This document shows, in pieces, positions 1 to 8,368 of a DNA stretch of 64,000 nt. Below the pieces are notes generated by a model. It saw only the letters and a list, made by a program, of their open reading frames with translations. It searched no databases and had not been told where the DNA came from. The DNA is from DATDMG01 sp036518955 (GTDB taxonomy: Bacteria; Actinomycetota; Actinomycetes; Actinomycetales; Kineosporiaceae). The stretch is taken from positions 33,399 to 97,398 of the forward strand of contig DATDMG010000010.1 in assembly GCA_036518955.1 (NCBI GenBank). The letters run 5' to 3'. Each line of letters starts with the position of its first letter. Position 1 is the stretch's first letter. A program made the translations under genes and the position numbers.

Positions 1-492
1 TCACCAGGGAAAGGCGGTGTTCGCCTGTGTCTCGAGCATGTGCGAAGGCTCGGCGGTGTGGCACCGCTGACGGTCGATATTCTCACCATGCTTGGCCCGT
101 TCGGGATGTGACGCTATGGCTTCGTAAACCTTCAGTCCGATGGCCTGGTGACGGGTTGGTGGCAGCGCGTAGTGGACGGGCAGACGGACGGGCTGCCGGG
201 CGAGGGAGACCGCCGGGTCCGGCAGTGACTGCCCGCGACGCCGTCCCCGGCCGCCACCGCGCAGGCCGCCCGGGTCGGCGGCGCCGAGCCGGACGCCGCC
301 CACACGCAGATCCCCAGCTACGCCACGACCTGGACACCGCCAGAACCGACGCCGCCCGTGCCCAGGCCACGGCCGCCACCGCGGGGAGCTGGTGGGCGGC
401 GCGATCGGGCCTTGTGGCCGGAGACGTTTGGAACACAACATGACAATTCAGACATCATGTCAGCCTCAAGATCTGCGCGATAGGTGAAGATC
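1..492. other. Left-edge stretch without a supported gene
   Basis: No convincing coding region is visible. A minus-strand reading frame ending at the first base has a plausible C-terminal composition over about 55 residues but then becomes low-complexity Arg/Ala/Pro. It could be the tail of a decayed gene. Base composition is less GC-rich at both ends of this stretch. Just upstream of the next gene, ACATGA at 438-443 and TCATGT at 455-460 form an imperfect inverted repeat in AT-richer sequence, which would suit a promoter or operator. Confidence 0.3.
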
Positions 493-1710
493 ATGCCCCC
501 TGGCAACCGCATCCCGACCACCCACGTCGGGAGCCTGCCCCGCACTCCGGACCTGATCGAGCTCAACCGGGCCCGGATCTCGACGCCGGGCGCCGAGATC
601 GAGCCGCGGTTCACGGAGAGCCTGCGCTCCGCGGTCGAGCGGGTCGTGAGTCGGCAGGTCGAGCTGGGCATGGACGTGCCGAACGACGGCGAGTACGGCC
701 ACGAGATGGACAGCGCCCTCGACTACGGCGCCTGGTGGGGCTACGTCTTCCACCGGCTGGGCGGGCTGGAACTCGGCGGGCCCCAGCTCTGGGAGATGCC
801 GCTGCGCCGGTCCTCGCCGGGGAACGTCGTCCTGACCAGCTTCTTGGACCGGCGCGACTGGCGGCTCTTCGAGGAGGCCTACACCGACCCGGAGGCCGGG
901 GTGTCGCTGGGGGGCTCACAGCGGCGGTTCCCGGTCTGCCGCGGGCCGATCACCTACACCGGCCAGGCCGCGGTCGCCCGGGACATCGCCGCCGTCCGCG
1001 CCGCGATGTCGGCCGCCGGGGCGAGTGAGGCGTTCCTCAACGCGGTGGCGCCGGGCAGCTGCGCCCGGTTCGCGAACGAGTACTACGCCACGGATGAGGA
1101 GTTCATGTACGCCTGCGCCACCGCCCTGCGCGAGGAGTACACCGCCATCATCGACGCAGGGCTCATCCTGCAGTTGGACGACCCGTGCATCGCCGAGAAC
1201 TGGGACCAGATCAACCCGGCCCCCTCCGTCGAGGACTACCAGCGCTTCACCAGGCAGCGGGTGGAGGCGCTGAACCACGCCATCGCCGGCCTGCCGTCGG
1301 AGCGCATCCGCTTCCACCTCTGCTGGGGCAGCTGGCACGGTCCGCACACCACGGACATCCCGATGGCGGACATCCTCGAGGTGATGCTGGCGGTCAACGC
1401 CGACACGTACTTGTTCGAGGCGGCGAACGTCCGGCACGAGCACGAGTGGAAGGTGTGGCAGGACGTCACGCTCCCGGAGGGCAAGGTCATCGCTCCGGGG
1501 GTGGTCAGCCACGCGACCAACCTGGTCGAGCACCCCGAACTCGTGGCCGACCGGATCGTCCGGTTCGCCGAGGTGGTGGGCCGCGAGAACGTGATGGCGG
1601 GAACCGACTGCGGGCTCGGCGGCCGGGTGCACCAGCAGATCGCGTGGGCGAAGCTCGAGTCGCTGATCGAGGGGGCGGAGCTGGCCAGTCGCCGCCTCTG
1701 GCGCGGCTGA
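493..1710 (+). CDS. Stand-alone cobalamin-independent methionine synthase (MetE) core-domain protein
   Basis: This 405-residue protein matches only the C-terminal, zinc-binding half of MetE; full-length MetE is about 750 residues. The N-terminus (THVGSLPRTPDL) is typical of the single-domain MetE-like family, which includes epoxyalkane:coenzyme M transferase relatives. The four zinc positions are recognisable: His275 and Cys277 in FHLCWG, Glu309 in LFEAAN and Cys373 in GTDCGLG. The family transfers a methyl or alkyl group to or from a zinc-bound thiol. The real substrates here cannot be read from sequence, and with the folate-binding half missing, ordinary methionine synthesis is not assured. 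ATG at 493 is preferred to the in-frame GTG at 484. It converges on the UdgX gene with only 13 bp between the stop codons, and no partner enzyme is adjacent. Confidence 0.85.
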   Translation: MPPGNRIPTTHVGSLPRTPDLIELNRARISTPGAEIEPRFTESLRSAVERVVSRQVELGMDVPNDGEYGHEMDSALDYGAWWGYVFHRLGGLELGGPQLWEMPLRRSSPGNVVLTSFLDRRDWRLFEEAYTDPEAGVSLGGSQRRFPVCRGPITYTGQAAVARDIAAVRAAMSAAGASEAFLNAVAPGSCARFANEYYATDEEFMYACATALREEYTAIIDAGLILQLDDPCIAENWDQINPAPSVEDYQRFTRQRVEALNHAIAGLPSERIRFHLCWGSWHGPHTTDIPMADILEVMLAVNADTYLFEAANVRHEHEWKVWQDVTLPEGKVIAPGVVSHATNLVEHPELVADRIVRFAEVVGRENVMAGTDCGLGGRVHQQIAWAKLESLIEGAELASRRLWRG

Positions 1711-1723
1711 GCGGGGCCCGCGG

Positions 1724-2383
1724 CTACCCGACGAGCGCCGTGCGGGCCGCCCGGAGGTCGGCGACCAGGGCGGCGTACGCCGCCTCCCGGTCGTCCGCCC
1801 GCAGCACGGACGACGGATGGACGGTCGGCACGAACCGGCGGGGCCCGAGCATGGTGTCGGCGGTGACGATCTCGCCGCGATGCTGCGTCACCCGGAACCG
1901 CGACCCGAGGAGAGCCTTGGCCGCGGTCGCGCCGAGGACGACGACCACTCGCGGATCGACGCTCCGCAACTCGGCGACGAGCCACGGTCGGCAGGCCGCG
2001 ATGTGGGCCAGCTCGGGGGTGGCGTGGATCCGGCGCTTGCCGCGCGTGGTGAACCGGAAGTGCTTGACCGCGTTCGTCACGTACAGGTCGTCGCGCGGCA
2101 GGTCGGCGTCCGCCACGGCGCGCTGCAGCAGCCGACCGGCCGGCCCGACGAAGGGCACCCCGCGCTCGTCCTCGACGTCCCCGGGCTGCTCGCCCACGAG
2201 CGCGATGCCGGCCCGCGGGCTGCCCGCGGAGAACACCACCTGGGTCGCGGACTCCCACAGCTCGCATCCCCGGCAGGCGGGCGCGGCGCGGCGGAGCGCG
2301 TCGACGTCCGCGTGGTCGGGCACCCAGTGCTGGGCCCCCGGCCGCTCGATCCGGGTCCCCTGTCGATCGGTCGCGCCGGTCAC
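1724..2383 (-). CDS. udgX: UdgX-type uracil-DNA glycosylase
   Basis: This 219-residue protein belongs to the family 4-like, iron-sulfur uracil-DNA glycosylases. It has CRGC (Cys37, Cys40), the active-site segment GEQPGDVED (64-72), Cys131 in AACRPWL and the late motif VHPSS (189). The loop KRRIH (116-120) is the hallmark of the UdgX subgroup. In the mycobacterial enzyme the His of this loop forms a covalent bond to the abasic sugar after uracil removal. Where classic family 4 enzymes have a third cysteine, this protein reads TNAVKH, so His108 may act as a cluster ligand. It is a probable DNA-repair enzyme that traps uracil sites. It stands alone, facing the MetE-like gene, with no repair operon around it. 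Confidence 0.93.
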   Translation of the reverse strand: MTGATDRQGTRIERPGAQHWVPDHADVDALRRAAPACRGCELWESATQVVFSAGSPRAGIALVGEQPGDVEDERGVPFVGPAGRLLQRAVADADLPRDDLYVTNAVKHFRFTTRGKRRIHATPELAHIAACRPWLVAELRSVDPRVVVVLGATAAKALLGSRFRVTQHRGEIVTADTMLGPRRFVPTVHPSSVLRADDREAAYAALVADLRAARTALVG

Positions 2384-2434
2384 CCACCCAGCCTGGCGCG
2401 GGTCCGGCCGGGCGCCACCCGGCCACCCTCCGGC

Positions 2435-2872
2435 TCAGGGCAGGGTGACCGCCGTCTTGTAACTCAGCAGCATCCGGGCCAGCCGGGCGAACTGGGGACC
2501 GACCGAGGACTTGACCAGGTAGCCGGCGATGTTCGCGTGGTACGCCCGGGTGCGGTCCGCATCGGCCGAGGACGTGGTGAGCACGAACACGACCAGGTCG
2601 CGCAGCGCCGGGTCGTTGCGGAGAGCGTGCAGGAACTCGAAGCCGTCCATCCGCGGCATGTTGAGGTCCAAGAGGACGATCACCGGGCGGGACACGCTCT
2701 GGTGCCTGTGCTCGCCCCGGAGCACCTCGAGGGCCTCGACGCCGTCCTCGACCCAGACGACCTCGACCGGGATCTGGCTGCGCCGGATGCTGCGCATCAC
2801 CGCCTCGGCGTCGACGTCGTCGTCCTCCACCAGAAGGACCGTCACCTGGTCAGGATTCCGGTCAGGATTCAT
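2435..2872 (-). CDS. Single-domain response regulator, Rcp1-like
   Basis: A 145-residue stand-alone receiver domain with no output domain. The acidic pocket is in LLVEDDD (Asp17-19), the phosphoacceptor is Asp69 in LLDLNMPRMDG, the switch Thr is in VLTTSS and the conserved Lys is in GYLVKS. The N(M/D)P-RMDG wording and its position after a PAS histidine kinase match the Rcp1/CheY-like receivers that pair with phytochrome-type kinases. Its ATG lies inside the last codons of the kinase gene (11-bp overlap), and its ribosome site GAGGAGAGG is also within that gene, so translation is probably coupled. ATG 2872 is chosen over an upstream ATG at 2908 because of this site. Confidence 0.9.
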   Translation of the reverse strand: MNPDRNPDQVTVLLVEDDDVDAEAVMRSIRRSQIPVEVVWVEDGVEALEVLRGEHRHQSVSRPVIVLLDLNMPRMDGFEFLHALRNDPALRDLVVFVLTTSSADADRTRAYHANIAGYLVKSSVGPQFARLARMLLSYKTAVTLP

Positions 2873-4151
2873 GCAGACCTCTCCTCGGGATCCGGGGCCA
2901 CCACACACGGAAGATCGCCCCTCGTCCGCCGACGCCGTCCGCCGGCGACACCACCTCGACCCGCCCGCCGTGCGATCCGACGAGCCGTTTCACCAGTGCC
3001 AGACCGATCCCGGACCGGCCGGGACCGTCGTCCAGCGTCTGGAACAGCCGGAAGATCCGCTCGTGCGCGGCCGGCGGGACCCCCGGCCCGTCGTCGCGGA
3101 CGTCGATCCGGCAGAAGGTGCCGTCCGGCCGGGCGGTCACCCCGATCACACCCGCCGCCCGGTCGTGATGCTTGACCGCGTTCGCCAGCAGGTTGCGCAG
3201 CACGGTCTCCAGCGGGCTGCGGACGGCGGGGAACGGCTCGACGTCGACGTCCAGCTCCAGCCGGAACCCGGCGGGGAGCGGGTCCAGCTCGAGGATCCCC
3301 CGGACCAGTTCCCCGACCTCCACCGGGCCCAGCACGGCGGCCCTGCCGCTCGACCCGGCGCCCCCGGCGGACCGGGCGTAGGCGAACAGGGCGTCCATCA
3401 GCGTCTGCATCCGGTCGACCCGGACGGCGATCCGGTCGAGGTTGCGGGTGACCGCCGGCGGCATCGCGTCCAGCGCCGACTCGAGGTCCTCCCGGAGCCA
3501 GTCCACCAGGTCGCGGATCCCTCGCAGGGGCGACCGCAGATCGTGCGACGCGACGTGCAGGAACTCCTCCAGGGTGGCGTTGGCCCGGTGCAGCTGCAGC
3601 TCCAGCCGGGCGCGACCGGAGATGTCCGCGACCGTCGCGACGGCGTGCTCCGCCCCGCCCCAGGGCACCCAGGCCAGGCCGATCTCGACCGCGACGTCGC
3701 TGCCGTCCGCGTGCCGGGCGACCAGCTCTCGGCCGTTGCCGACCATCCTCACCCGCGGGTCCTCGAAGTACTCCTCGAGCAGGACGGCGTGCCTCGCCCG
3801 GTGCCGCTCCGGGATGAGGATCTCCAACGGGCGTCCGACGAGTTCCTCCTCCCGGTAGCCGAGGATCTTCTGCAGGGCGCGGTTGGCCAGCACGATCGTG
3901 CCGGCGCCGTCGACGAGGACCTGGCCGTAGGGCGAGGAGTCGAAGAAGAGCCGGAACGCGTCCTCGCCCGCTGCCCGTACCGTCGCGGCGGGGAGCAGTG
4001 ACTCCAGCGGCCGGCCGATGAGCGCGTGCGGGGATTGGCCGAGGTGGTCCGCGAGCGCGGGGGTCACCTCGACGATCAGGCCCTCGTCGTCCACCGCCAC
4101 CAGGCCCAGCCGCCGGTCGTCGAGGGTCGTGGCGGAAACGTCGGGATGCAT
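2862..4151 (-). CDS. PAS-domain sensor histidine kinase
   Basis: A 429-residue soluble kinase. Two PAS-like segments occupy about residues 8-60 and 65-180; the second contains the typical wording ILGYREEELVGRP. The dimerisation domain has the phospho-histidine in HVASHDLRSP (His203). The ATPase part has the N box NLLANAVKHHD (about 320-329), G1 DDGPGVP and G2 GRSGIGLALV. No transmembrane helix is present, so the signal is probably cytoplasmic (redox, light or ligand). No chromophore-binding GAF domain is visible. The start ATG at 4151 is preceded by GGGGAGGG. It overlaps the downstream receiver gene, its likely partner. Confidence 0.9.
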   Translation of the reverse strand: MHPDVSATTLDDRRLGLVAVDDEGLIVEVTPALADHLGQSPHALIGRPLESLLPAATVRAAGEDAFRLFFDSSPYGQVLVDGAGTIVLANRALQKILGYREEELVGRPLEILIPERHRARHAVLLEEYFEDPRVRMVGNGRELVARHADGSDVAVEIGLAWVPWGGAEHAVATVADISGRARLELQLHRANATLEEFLHVASHDLRSPLRGIRDLVDWLREDLESALDAMPPAVTRNLDRIAVRVDRMQTLMDALFAYARSAGGAGSSGRAAVLGPVEVGELVRGILELDPLPAGFRLELDVDVEPFPAVRSPLETVLRNLLANAVKHHDRAAGVIGVTARPDGTFCRIDVRDDGPGVPPAAHERIFRLFQTLDDGPGRSGIGLALVKRLVGSHGGRVEVVSPADGVGGRGAIFRVWWPRIPRRGLHES

Positions 4152-4311
4152 CGACCCTCCCCAGCGTCGTCGAACGGCTGTCCCGGGTGTCGCCGCGAGG
4201 GGGAGCGGCAGCACGTCGTCGGACAGCGCCAGGCCACTGGCCGACCGAGCGCCGTCACCGATACGGTAACGCGAATGACGCTGCGTGTACGAATAGTTGA
4301 CGTCATACCCT

Positions 4312-4340
4312 CATGATCATGCCCTTCAGGCATGATCATG
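4312..4340. repeat. Perfect 12-bp inverted repeat of CATGATCATGCC
   Basis: CATGATCATGCC at 4312-4323 and its exact complement at 4329-4340 are separated by CTTCA. The arms contain the palindrome TGATCA, and more copies of TGATCATG follow at 4352. The hairpin lies between the end of the TPR-like gene and the start of the kinase gene, both on the minus strand. It could be a terminator for the former (though no T-run follows) or an operator for the latter. Confidence 0.6.
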
Positions 4341-4419
4341 CATGACGGTCGTGATCATGCGGCCGCGATGCACCCGTGCCCGAGCCGACGTGCTGCCCGA
4401 TCACCGCCGGGGTGCGTGA

Positions 4420-5193
4420 TCACAGGTGCGATGCATGATCGCTGTCGGCGGGCATGGTCACTACGGGGGTCGGCTCGGTGGGAACGGCCTCCGGGTCGGG
4501 TTCCATCCAGGCGGGGATCCCGCCGAGGGCCATCACCAGGGCGGCCGCCTGGGCCCGGAGGATCCGGGCGTCCGCGGGGTCGCTGACCTCCGCGAGGGTC
4601 ACCAGGGCCGGGGCGATCCCGACGGTGAAGCCGAGCTCGAGGCGGAGCCGCAACGACTCCCGGTATCCCGCCACCGCCACCTCGCGGTCGCCGTTCGCCG
4701 CCGCAGCCGCCGCGAGGTGGCGCAGGGTGTGGGACTGCAGGAGGAGGTCGCCGGTGGCGACCGCGACGTCGTGGGCCTGCTCGAACCAGTCCCGGGCGAG
4801 GTCCGGCCGGCTGTGCAGGTTCGCGGCCACCAGGCCCCGGCGGAGCTGCGCGCGCGCCCACGTGGTCGTCGCCGGGGGCGCCAGGGTGGCGGCCTCGTCG
4901 AGCAGTTCGGCGGCCTGGTCCGCCCGGTCGGCCCGCTCGAGCAGAGTGGCCACGTACGCGAGGTAGCCGTCCTCGCAGAGCGCGGCCGCCCGCTCGGCGT
5001 CGGCCCGGGCCAGGGTGAGCGCATGCCGGGTCGCAGACCTGGCGTCGTCCCAGCCGGTGGCCGTGAACAGGCACCGCTCCACCAGGACGGCGGCCCGCTC
5101 GGTGGCGGCCACCGGATCGTGTTCGGCGGCCGGGGCCAGCAACTCGGCCGCCTCACGCCAGCAGCCACGGTGCCGCAATCGGGTGACCGACAT
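4420..5193 (-). CDS. TPR-like helical repeat protein, function unknown
   Basis: A 257-residue, Ala/Leu/Arg-rich, all-helical protein with the spacing of tetratricopeptide repeats. Examples are the segment around RADQAAELLDEAATLAPP and the segment around LARDWFEQAHDVAVATGD, followed by YRESLRLRLELG. It has no signal peptide, membrane helix or catalytic motif. The family usually acts as a protein-binding scaffold. ATG 5193 has the ribosome site GGACGAGGTGG. The 13-bp sequence TGATCATGCGGCC occurs on the plus strand both just beyond its 3' end (4352-4364) and upstream of its start (5213-5225). It is divergently arranged with the HtrA-like protease gene. No partner is evident. Confidence 0.65.
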   Translation of the reverse strand: MSVTRLRHRGCWREAAELLAPAAEHDPVAATERAAVLVERCLFTATGWDDARSATRHALTLARADAERAAALCEDGYLAYVATLLERADRADQAAELLDEAATLAPPATTTWARAQLRRGLVAANLHSRPDLARDWFEQAHDVAVATGDLLLQSHTLRHLAAAAAANGDREVAVAGYRESLRLRLELGFTVGIAPALVTLAEVSDPADARILRAQAAALVMALGGIPAWMEPDPEAVPTEPTPVVTMPADSDHASHL

Positions 5194-5334
5194 CGCCGAA
5201 CCACCTCGTCCCTGATCATGCGGCCTGGGTCGGGGTGATCGTCGCACAACCTGGGAATCGCACAACCTCGGAATTGACCGTGAACTGAGCTCCCGGGAGG
5301 TGTCAAAACCGCTGACGCGACGTACATTCCAGGG

Positions 5335-6261
5335 ATGGACCGGGCAGCCCTCCCGCTGGCCCACGGCGCGCTTGGTCGGGGTTCGAGCCCGGTGCTCGAT
5401 CAGGTTCCCGGCCAGGCCGCGCCCAGCCAGGAGCCCGCCGACCCTGCGGCCCACCTGCCGCGACGTCCGAGACGCCGTGCCATGGCGGTCGTCGTCGGTG
5501 CGCTGGCGTGCGCGCTCGGCGTGTTGTGGTACGTGCGCGGCCCGGCCGCCGGGCCGCCGCCGCTGACCAGGGCGGACGTCGACCACGCGGTGGTGACGGG
5601 CATCCAGCGGGCGCTGCAGCAGGCCCGGAACGCCCCGTCGGACGCCGCGGCGGCCTACCGCACGATCTCTCCGTCGCTGGTCACGATCACCACCCAACCG
5701 GCGGCGGGCAGCGGCGCCACCGAGGCCGAGCTGGGGTCCGGCGTCGTCGTCAACGCGTCCGGCTCGGTGCTCACGGCGCTGCACGTGGTGGAGACCGAGG
5801 GCAAGCCCAACGGTGCGATCCAGGTGCGGTTCGCGGACGGCACGGTCGCGACCGGAACGGTGGCGGGTCGGCAGCCCGACAGCGACATCGCCGTCCTGGC
5901 CGTCGACCGGTTGCCGCACGTGGTGGTTCCCGCGGTGATGGGCGGTGGCGTCCAGGTGGGTGACTCGGTGTTCCCGGTGGGCAGCCCGTTCGGCCTCACC
6001 GGCACGCTCACCGCCGGCGTGGTGTCCGCGCTGGACCGGGAGGTGCGGACGCCGGGCGGCGCCGCCCTGAAGGGGCTGATCCAGTTCGACGCGGCGGTCA
6101 ACCCCGGCAACAGCGGCGGCCCGCTGCTGAACCGGGACGGCCAGGTGATCGGGATCGTGACCGGGCTGGCCAACCCCTCCGGGCAGAAGTACTTCGTCGG
6201 GATCGGGTTCGCCGTCCCGATCGCGACCGCCGGCGGTGCGGCCGGCATGCCACAACGATGA
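5335..6261 (+). CDS. Membrane-anchored HtrA-like serine protease without PDZ domain
   Basis: 308 residues: a charged cytoplasmic N-terminus, one transmembrane helix (about 50-67), an extracytoplasmic linker and a trypsin-fold protease domain. The triad is His150 (TALHVVE), Asp184 (SDIAVL) and Ser260 (NPGNSGGP). The chain ends shortly after the protease core, so the C-terminal PDZ domain of DegP/HtrA is absent. It probably degrades or processes envelope proteins. ATG 5335 has only a weak ribosome site (CCAGGG), and the in-frame ATG at 5482 just before the helix is a possible alternative. It is the first gene before the moxR-DUF58-VWA set, so a shared envelope stress role is an inference. Confidence 0.85.
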   Translation: MDRAALPLAHGALGRGSSPVLDQVPGQAAPSQEPADPAAHLPRRPRRRAMAVVVGALACALGVLWYVRGPAAGPPPLTRADVDHAVVTGIQRALQQARNAPSDAAAAYRTISPSLVTITTQPAAGSGATEAELGSGVVVNASGSVLTALHVVETEGKPNGAIQVRFADGTVATGTVAGRQPDSDIAVLAVDRLPHVVVPAVMGGGVQVGDSVFPVGSPFGLTGTLTAGVVSALDREVRTPGGAALKGLIQFDAAVNPGNSGGPLLNRDGQVIGIVTGLANPSGQKYFVGIGFAVPIATAGGAAGMPQR

Positions 6262-6285
6262 TCCAGCCATGATCCACGGATGATC
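6258..6285. repeat. Three ATGATC repeats at 11-bp intervals
   Basis: ATGATC begins at 6258, 6269 and 6280; the first two extend to ATGATCCA. The 11-bp phasing puts the copies on one face of the helix. They lie across the protease stop codon and just before the moxR ribosome site, where a regulator could bind. TGATCA-type sequences also flank the TPR-like gene to the left. Confidence 0.4.
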
Positions 6286-6326
6286 GAGGGTTGACCGCCA
6301 CGGTGCAGAATCGAGCCGGGAGAGCC

Positions 6327-7421
6327 ATGGACACGCCGCCACCGACAGACGCCCCGACGGCACAGGCCGACCGGGCACCGCACCCCTTGGAACATGCGCT
6401 GTACGAGGTCAAGAAGACCATCGTCGGCCAGGACGGCCTGCTCGAACGGATGTTCGTCGCCCTGCTGGCGCGTGGCCACCTGCTCGTCGAGGGTGTCCCG
6501 GGGCTCGCCAAGACCATGGCGATCAAGTCGCTGGCGCACGCCATCGGCGGTGTCTTCGGGCGTATCCAGTTCACCCCCGACCTGGTCCCGGCGGACGTCG
6601 TCGGCACCCGGATCTACAACCAGCGAGAGGGTGAGTTCGAGGTCTCGCTCGGGCCGGTGTTCGCGAACCTGCTGCTCGCCGATGAGATCAACCGGGCGCC
6701 CGCGAAGGTGCAGAGCGCGCTGCTGGAGGTGATGCAGGAGCGTCAGGTGACCATCGGCGGCACCACGTATCCGGCGCCGGATCCGTTCCTGGTCATGGCC
6801 ACGCAGAACCCGATCGAGTCCGAGGGCACCTACCCGCTGCCGGAGGCGCAGGTCGACCGGTTCATGCTCAAGGTCCTGGTCGGCTACCCCTCGCCGGAGG
6901 AGGAGTTCGTCGTGGTCGAGCGGATGACCGCGCCGCCGGTCCCGCTGACCCGGGTCCTGGACCCGGAGCGGCTGCGGGGTTACCAGCAGGCCGCGGACGC
7001 CGTGTACGTCGACCCGGGGATCATCCAGTTCGCCGTCCGGCTGGCCACCGCGACCCGGGTGCCGGCCTCGGTGGGGCGCGCGGACCTGGCGAAATACCTC
7101 TCGTTCGGGGCGAGTCCCCGGGCGTCCATCAACCTGGTACAGGCCGCGAAGGCCTTGGCGTTCCTCCGGGGGCGCGACTACGCCCTGCCGGTCGACGCCC
7201 GCGACCTGGCGCGGGACGTGCTGCGGCACCGGCTGGTCCTCTCCTACGAGGCGCTGGCGGACGGGGTGTCTCCCGACGACCTGCTCGGGCCGCTGATGGA
7301 CGCGGTCCCGTTGCCCGACATCCCGCTGCGTGAGCGCGGTGGGCGCACGACGGCGGTCCTCGGCGCCCAGTCCCGCGCCACCGGCCCAGGTGACGGGCAG
7401 GCATGGCGACGCCGGCCCTGA
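6327..7421 (+). CDS. moxR: MoxR-family AAA+ ATPase
   Basis: A 364-residue AAA+ protein of the MoxR subfamily (AAA_3 plus lid domain). Walker A is GVPGLAKT with Lys62, Walker B is LLLADEINRAP (Asp119, Glu120) and the sensor is ATQNP near 159. MoxR proteins are thought to be chaperones that load metals or remodel VWA-domain partners. The VWA partners follow directly. Start ATG 6327 has the ribosome site GGGAGAG; a TTG at 6291 is also in frame. Its 3' end overlaps the DUF58 gene by 19 bp, indicating one transcript with coupled translation. Confidence 0.93.
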   Translation: MDTPPPTDAPTAQADRAPHPLEHALYEVKKTIVGQDGLLERMFVALLARGHLLVEGVPGLAKTMAIKSLAHAIGGVFGRIQFTPDLVPADVVGTRIYNQREGEFEVSLGPVFANLLLADEINRAPAKVQSALLEVMQERQVTIGGTTYPAPDPFLVMATQNPIESEGTYPLPEAQVDRFMLKVLVGYPSPEEEFVVVERMTAPPVPLTRVLDPERLRGYQQAADAVYVDPGIIQFAVRLATATRVPASVGRADLAKYLSFGASPRASINLVQAAKALAFLRGRDYALPVDARDLARDVLRHRLVLSYEALADGVSPDDLLGPLMDAVPLPDIPLRERGGRTTAVLGAQSRATGPGDGQAWRRRP

Positions 7422-8368
7422 CCCCGGAGCGCGTCCTGCGGCGACTGGAGTGGCGGGTGATCCGCCGGCTGGACGGTCGCCTGCAGGGCGACTACCGGAG
7501 TCTGTTCCGAGGACCGGGCGTCGACGTCGCAGACCTGCGGGAGTACCAGCCCGGCGACGACCTGCGGCACATCGACTGGAATGTGACCGCCCGGATGGAC
7601 ACCCCGTTCGTCCGCGAGTACCTCGAGGACCGCGAGGTCACCGCCTGGTTGCTCCTCGACCGCTCGCCGTCCATGGGCGTCGGCCCGATCGACCGGCGCA
7701 AGCACGTCGTGGTCGCCGAGATCGCCGCGACCGTCGCCCAGGTGCTGACCCGCGGGGGGAACCGGGTGGGCGCCGTCCTGTTCGACGCCGACCTGGAGCA
7801 GACCGTGCCGCCCGGGCACGGCCGGACCCAGGTGCTCCGCATCCTGTCGCTGCTCCTGGATCCACCCCCGGCCGCCGGGCCCGACCCGGTGCCCGCCGGC
7901 CGGCGGCCGCGGCTCCGGCGGCGCGATCCGGCCCGTCCGGCCGCGGGCCCACGTCGGACCACCGACCTGTCGGTGCCCCTGCGGGCGGCCGCGGGGATCG
8001 CCCGCCGGCGTTCCCTGGTCGTGATCGTGTCCGACTTCATCTCCGAGCCCGGCTGGGAGCGGCCGCTCGCGTTGCTCGCCCGGCGCCACGACGTCGTCGC
8101 GCTGCAGGTGCAGGACCGCCGTGAGTTCGAGCTACCCGCGGCCGGGATGGTCTTCGTCGAGGACGCCGAGACCGGTGAGCAGATCTTCGTGGACACCGCG
8201 GACCCGGGTTTCCAGCAGCGGCTGCGGGCGGTTGCCGAGGAACGCCAGGCCGTGCTCGCCGAGACGGCGAGCAGCGCCGGCGCCGACCTGTTCACCGTGA
8301 CCACCGACGAGGACCTGGTGCGCGCGCTCGCCCGGGTCGCCGACCTGCGCAAACGGAGGCGGCGGTGA
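7403..8368 (+). CDS. DUF58 domain protein of the MoxR operon
   Basis: 321 residues with the DUF58 signature GDDLRHIDWNVTAR followed by a degenerate VWA-like region (LLLDRSPSMG and later VVIVSDFIS). DUF58 proteins nearly always sit between a moxR and VWA membrane-protein genes, as here, and are thought to be part of the complex that MoxR acts on. There is no signal peptide or membrane helix. A basic, Pro/Arg-rich insert at about residues 153-190 is unlike the rest of the protein and may be disordered. It overlaps moxR by 19 bp and the next gene by 4 bp. Confidence 0.9.
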   Translation: MATPALTPERVLRRLEWRVIRRLDGRLQGDYRSLFRGPGVDVADLREYQPGDDLRHIDWNVTARMDTPFVREYLEDREVTAWLLLDRSPSMGVGPIDRRKHVVVAEIAATVAQVLTRGGNRVGAVLFDADLEQTVPPGHGRTQVLRILSLLLDPPPAAGPDPVPAGRRPRLRRRDPARPAAGPRRTTDLSVPLRAAAGIARRRSLVVIVSDFISEPGWERPLALLARRHDVVALQVQDRREFELPAAGMVFVEDAETGEQIFVDTADPGFQQRLRAVAEERQAVLAETASSAGADLFTVTTDEDLVRALARVADLRKRRRR

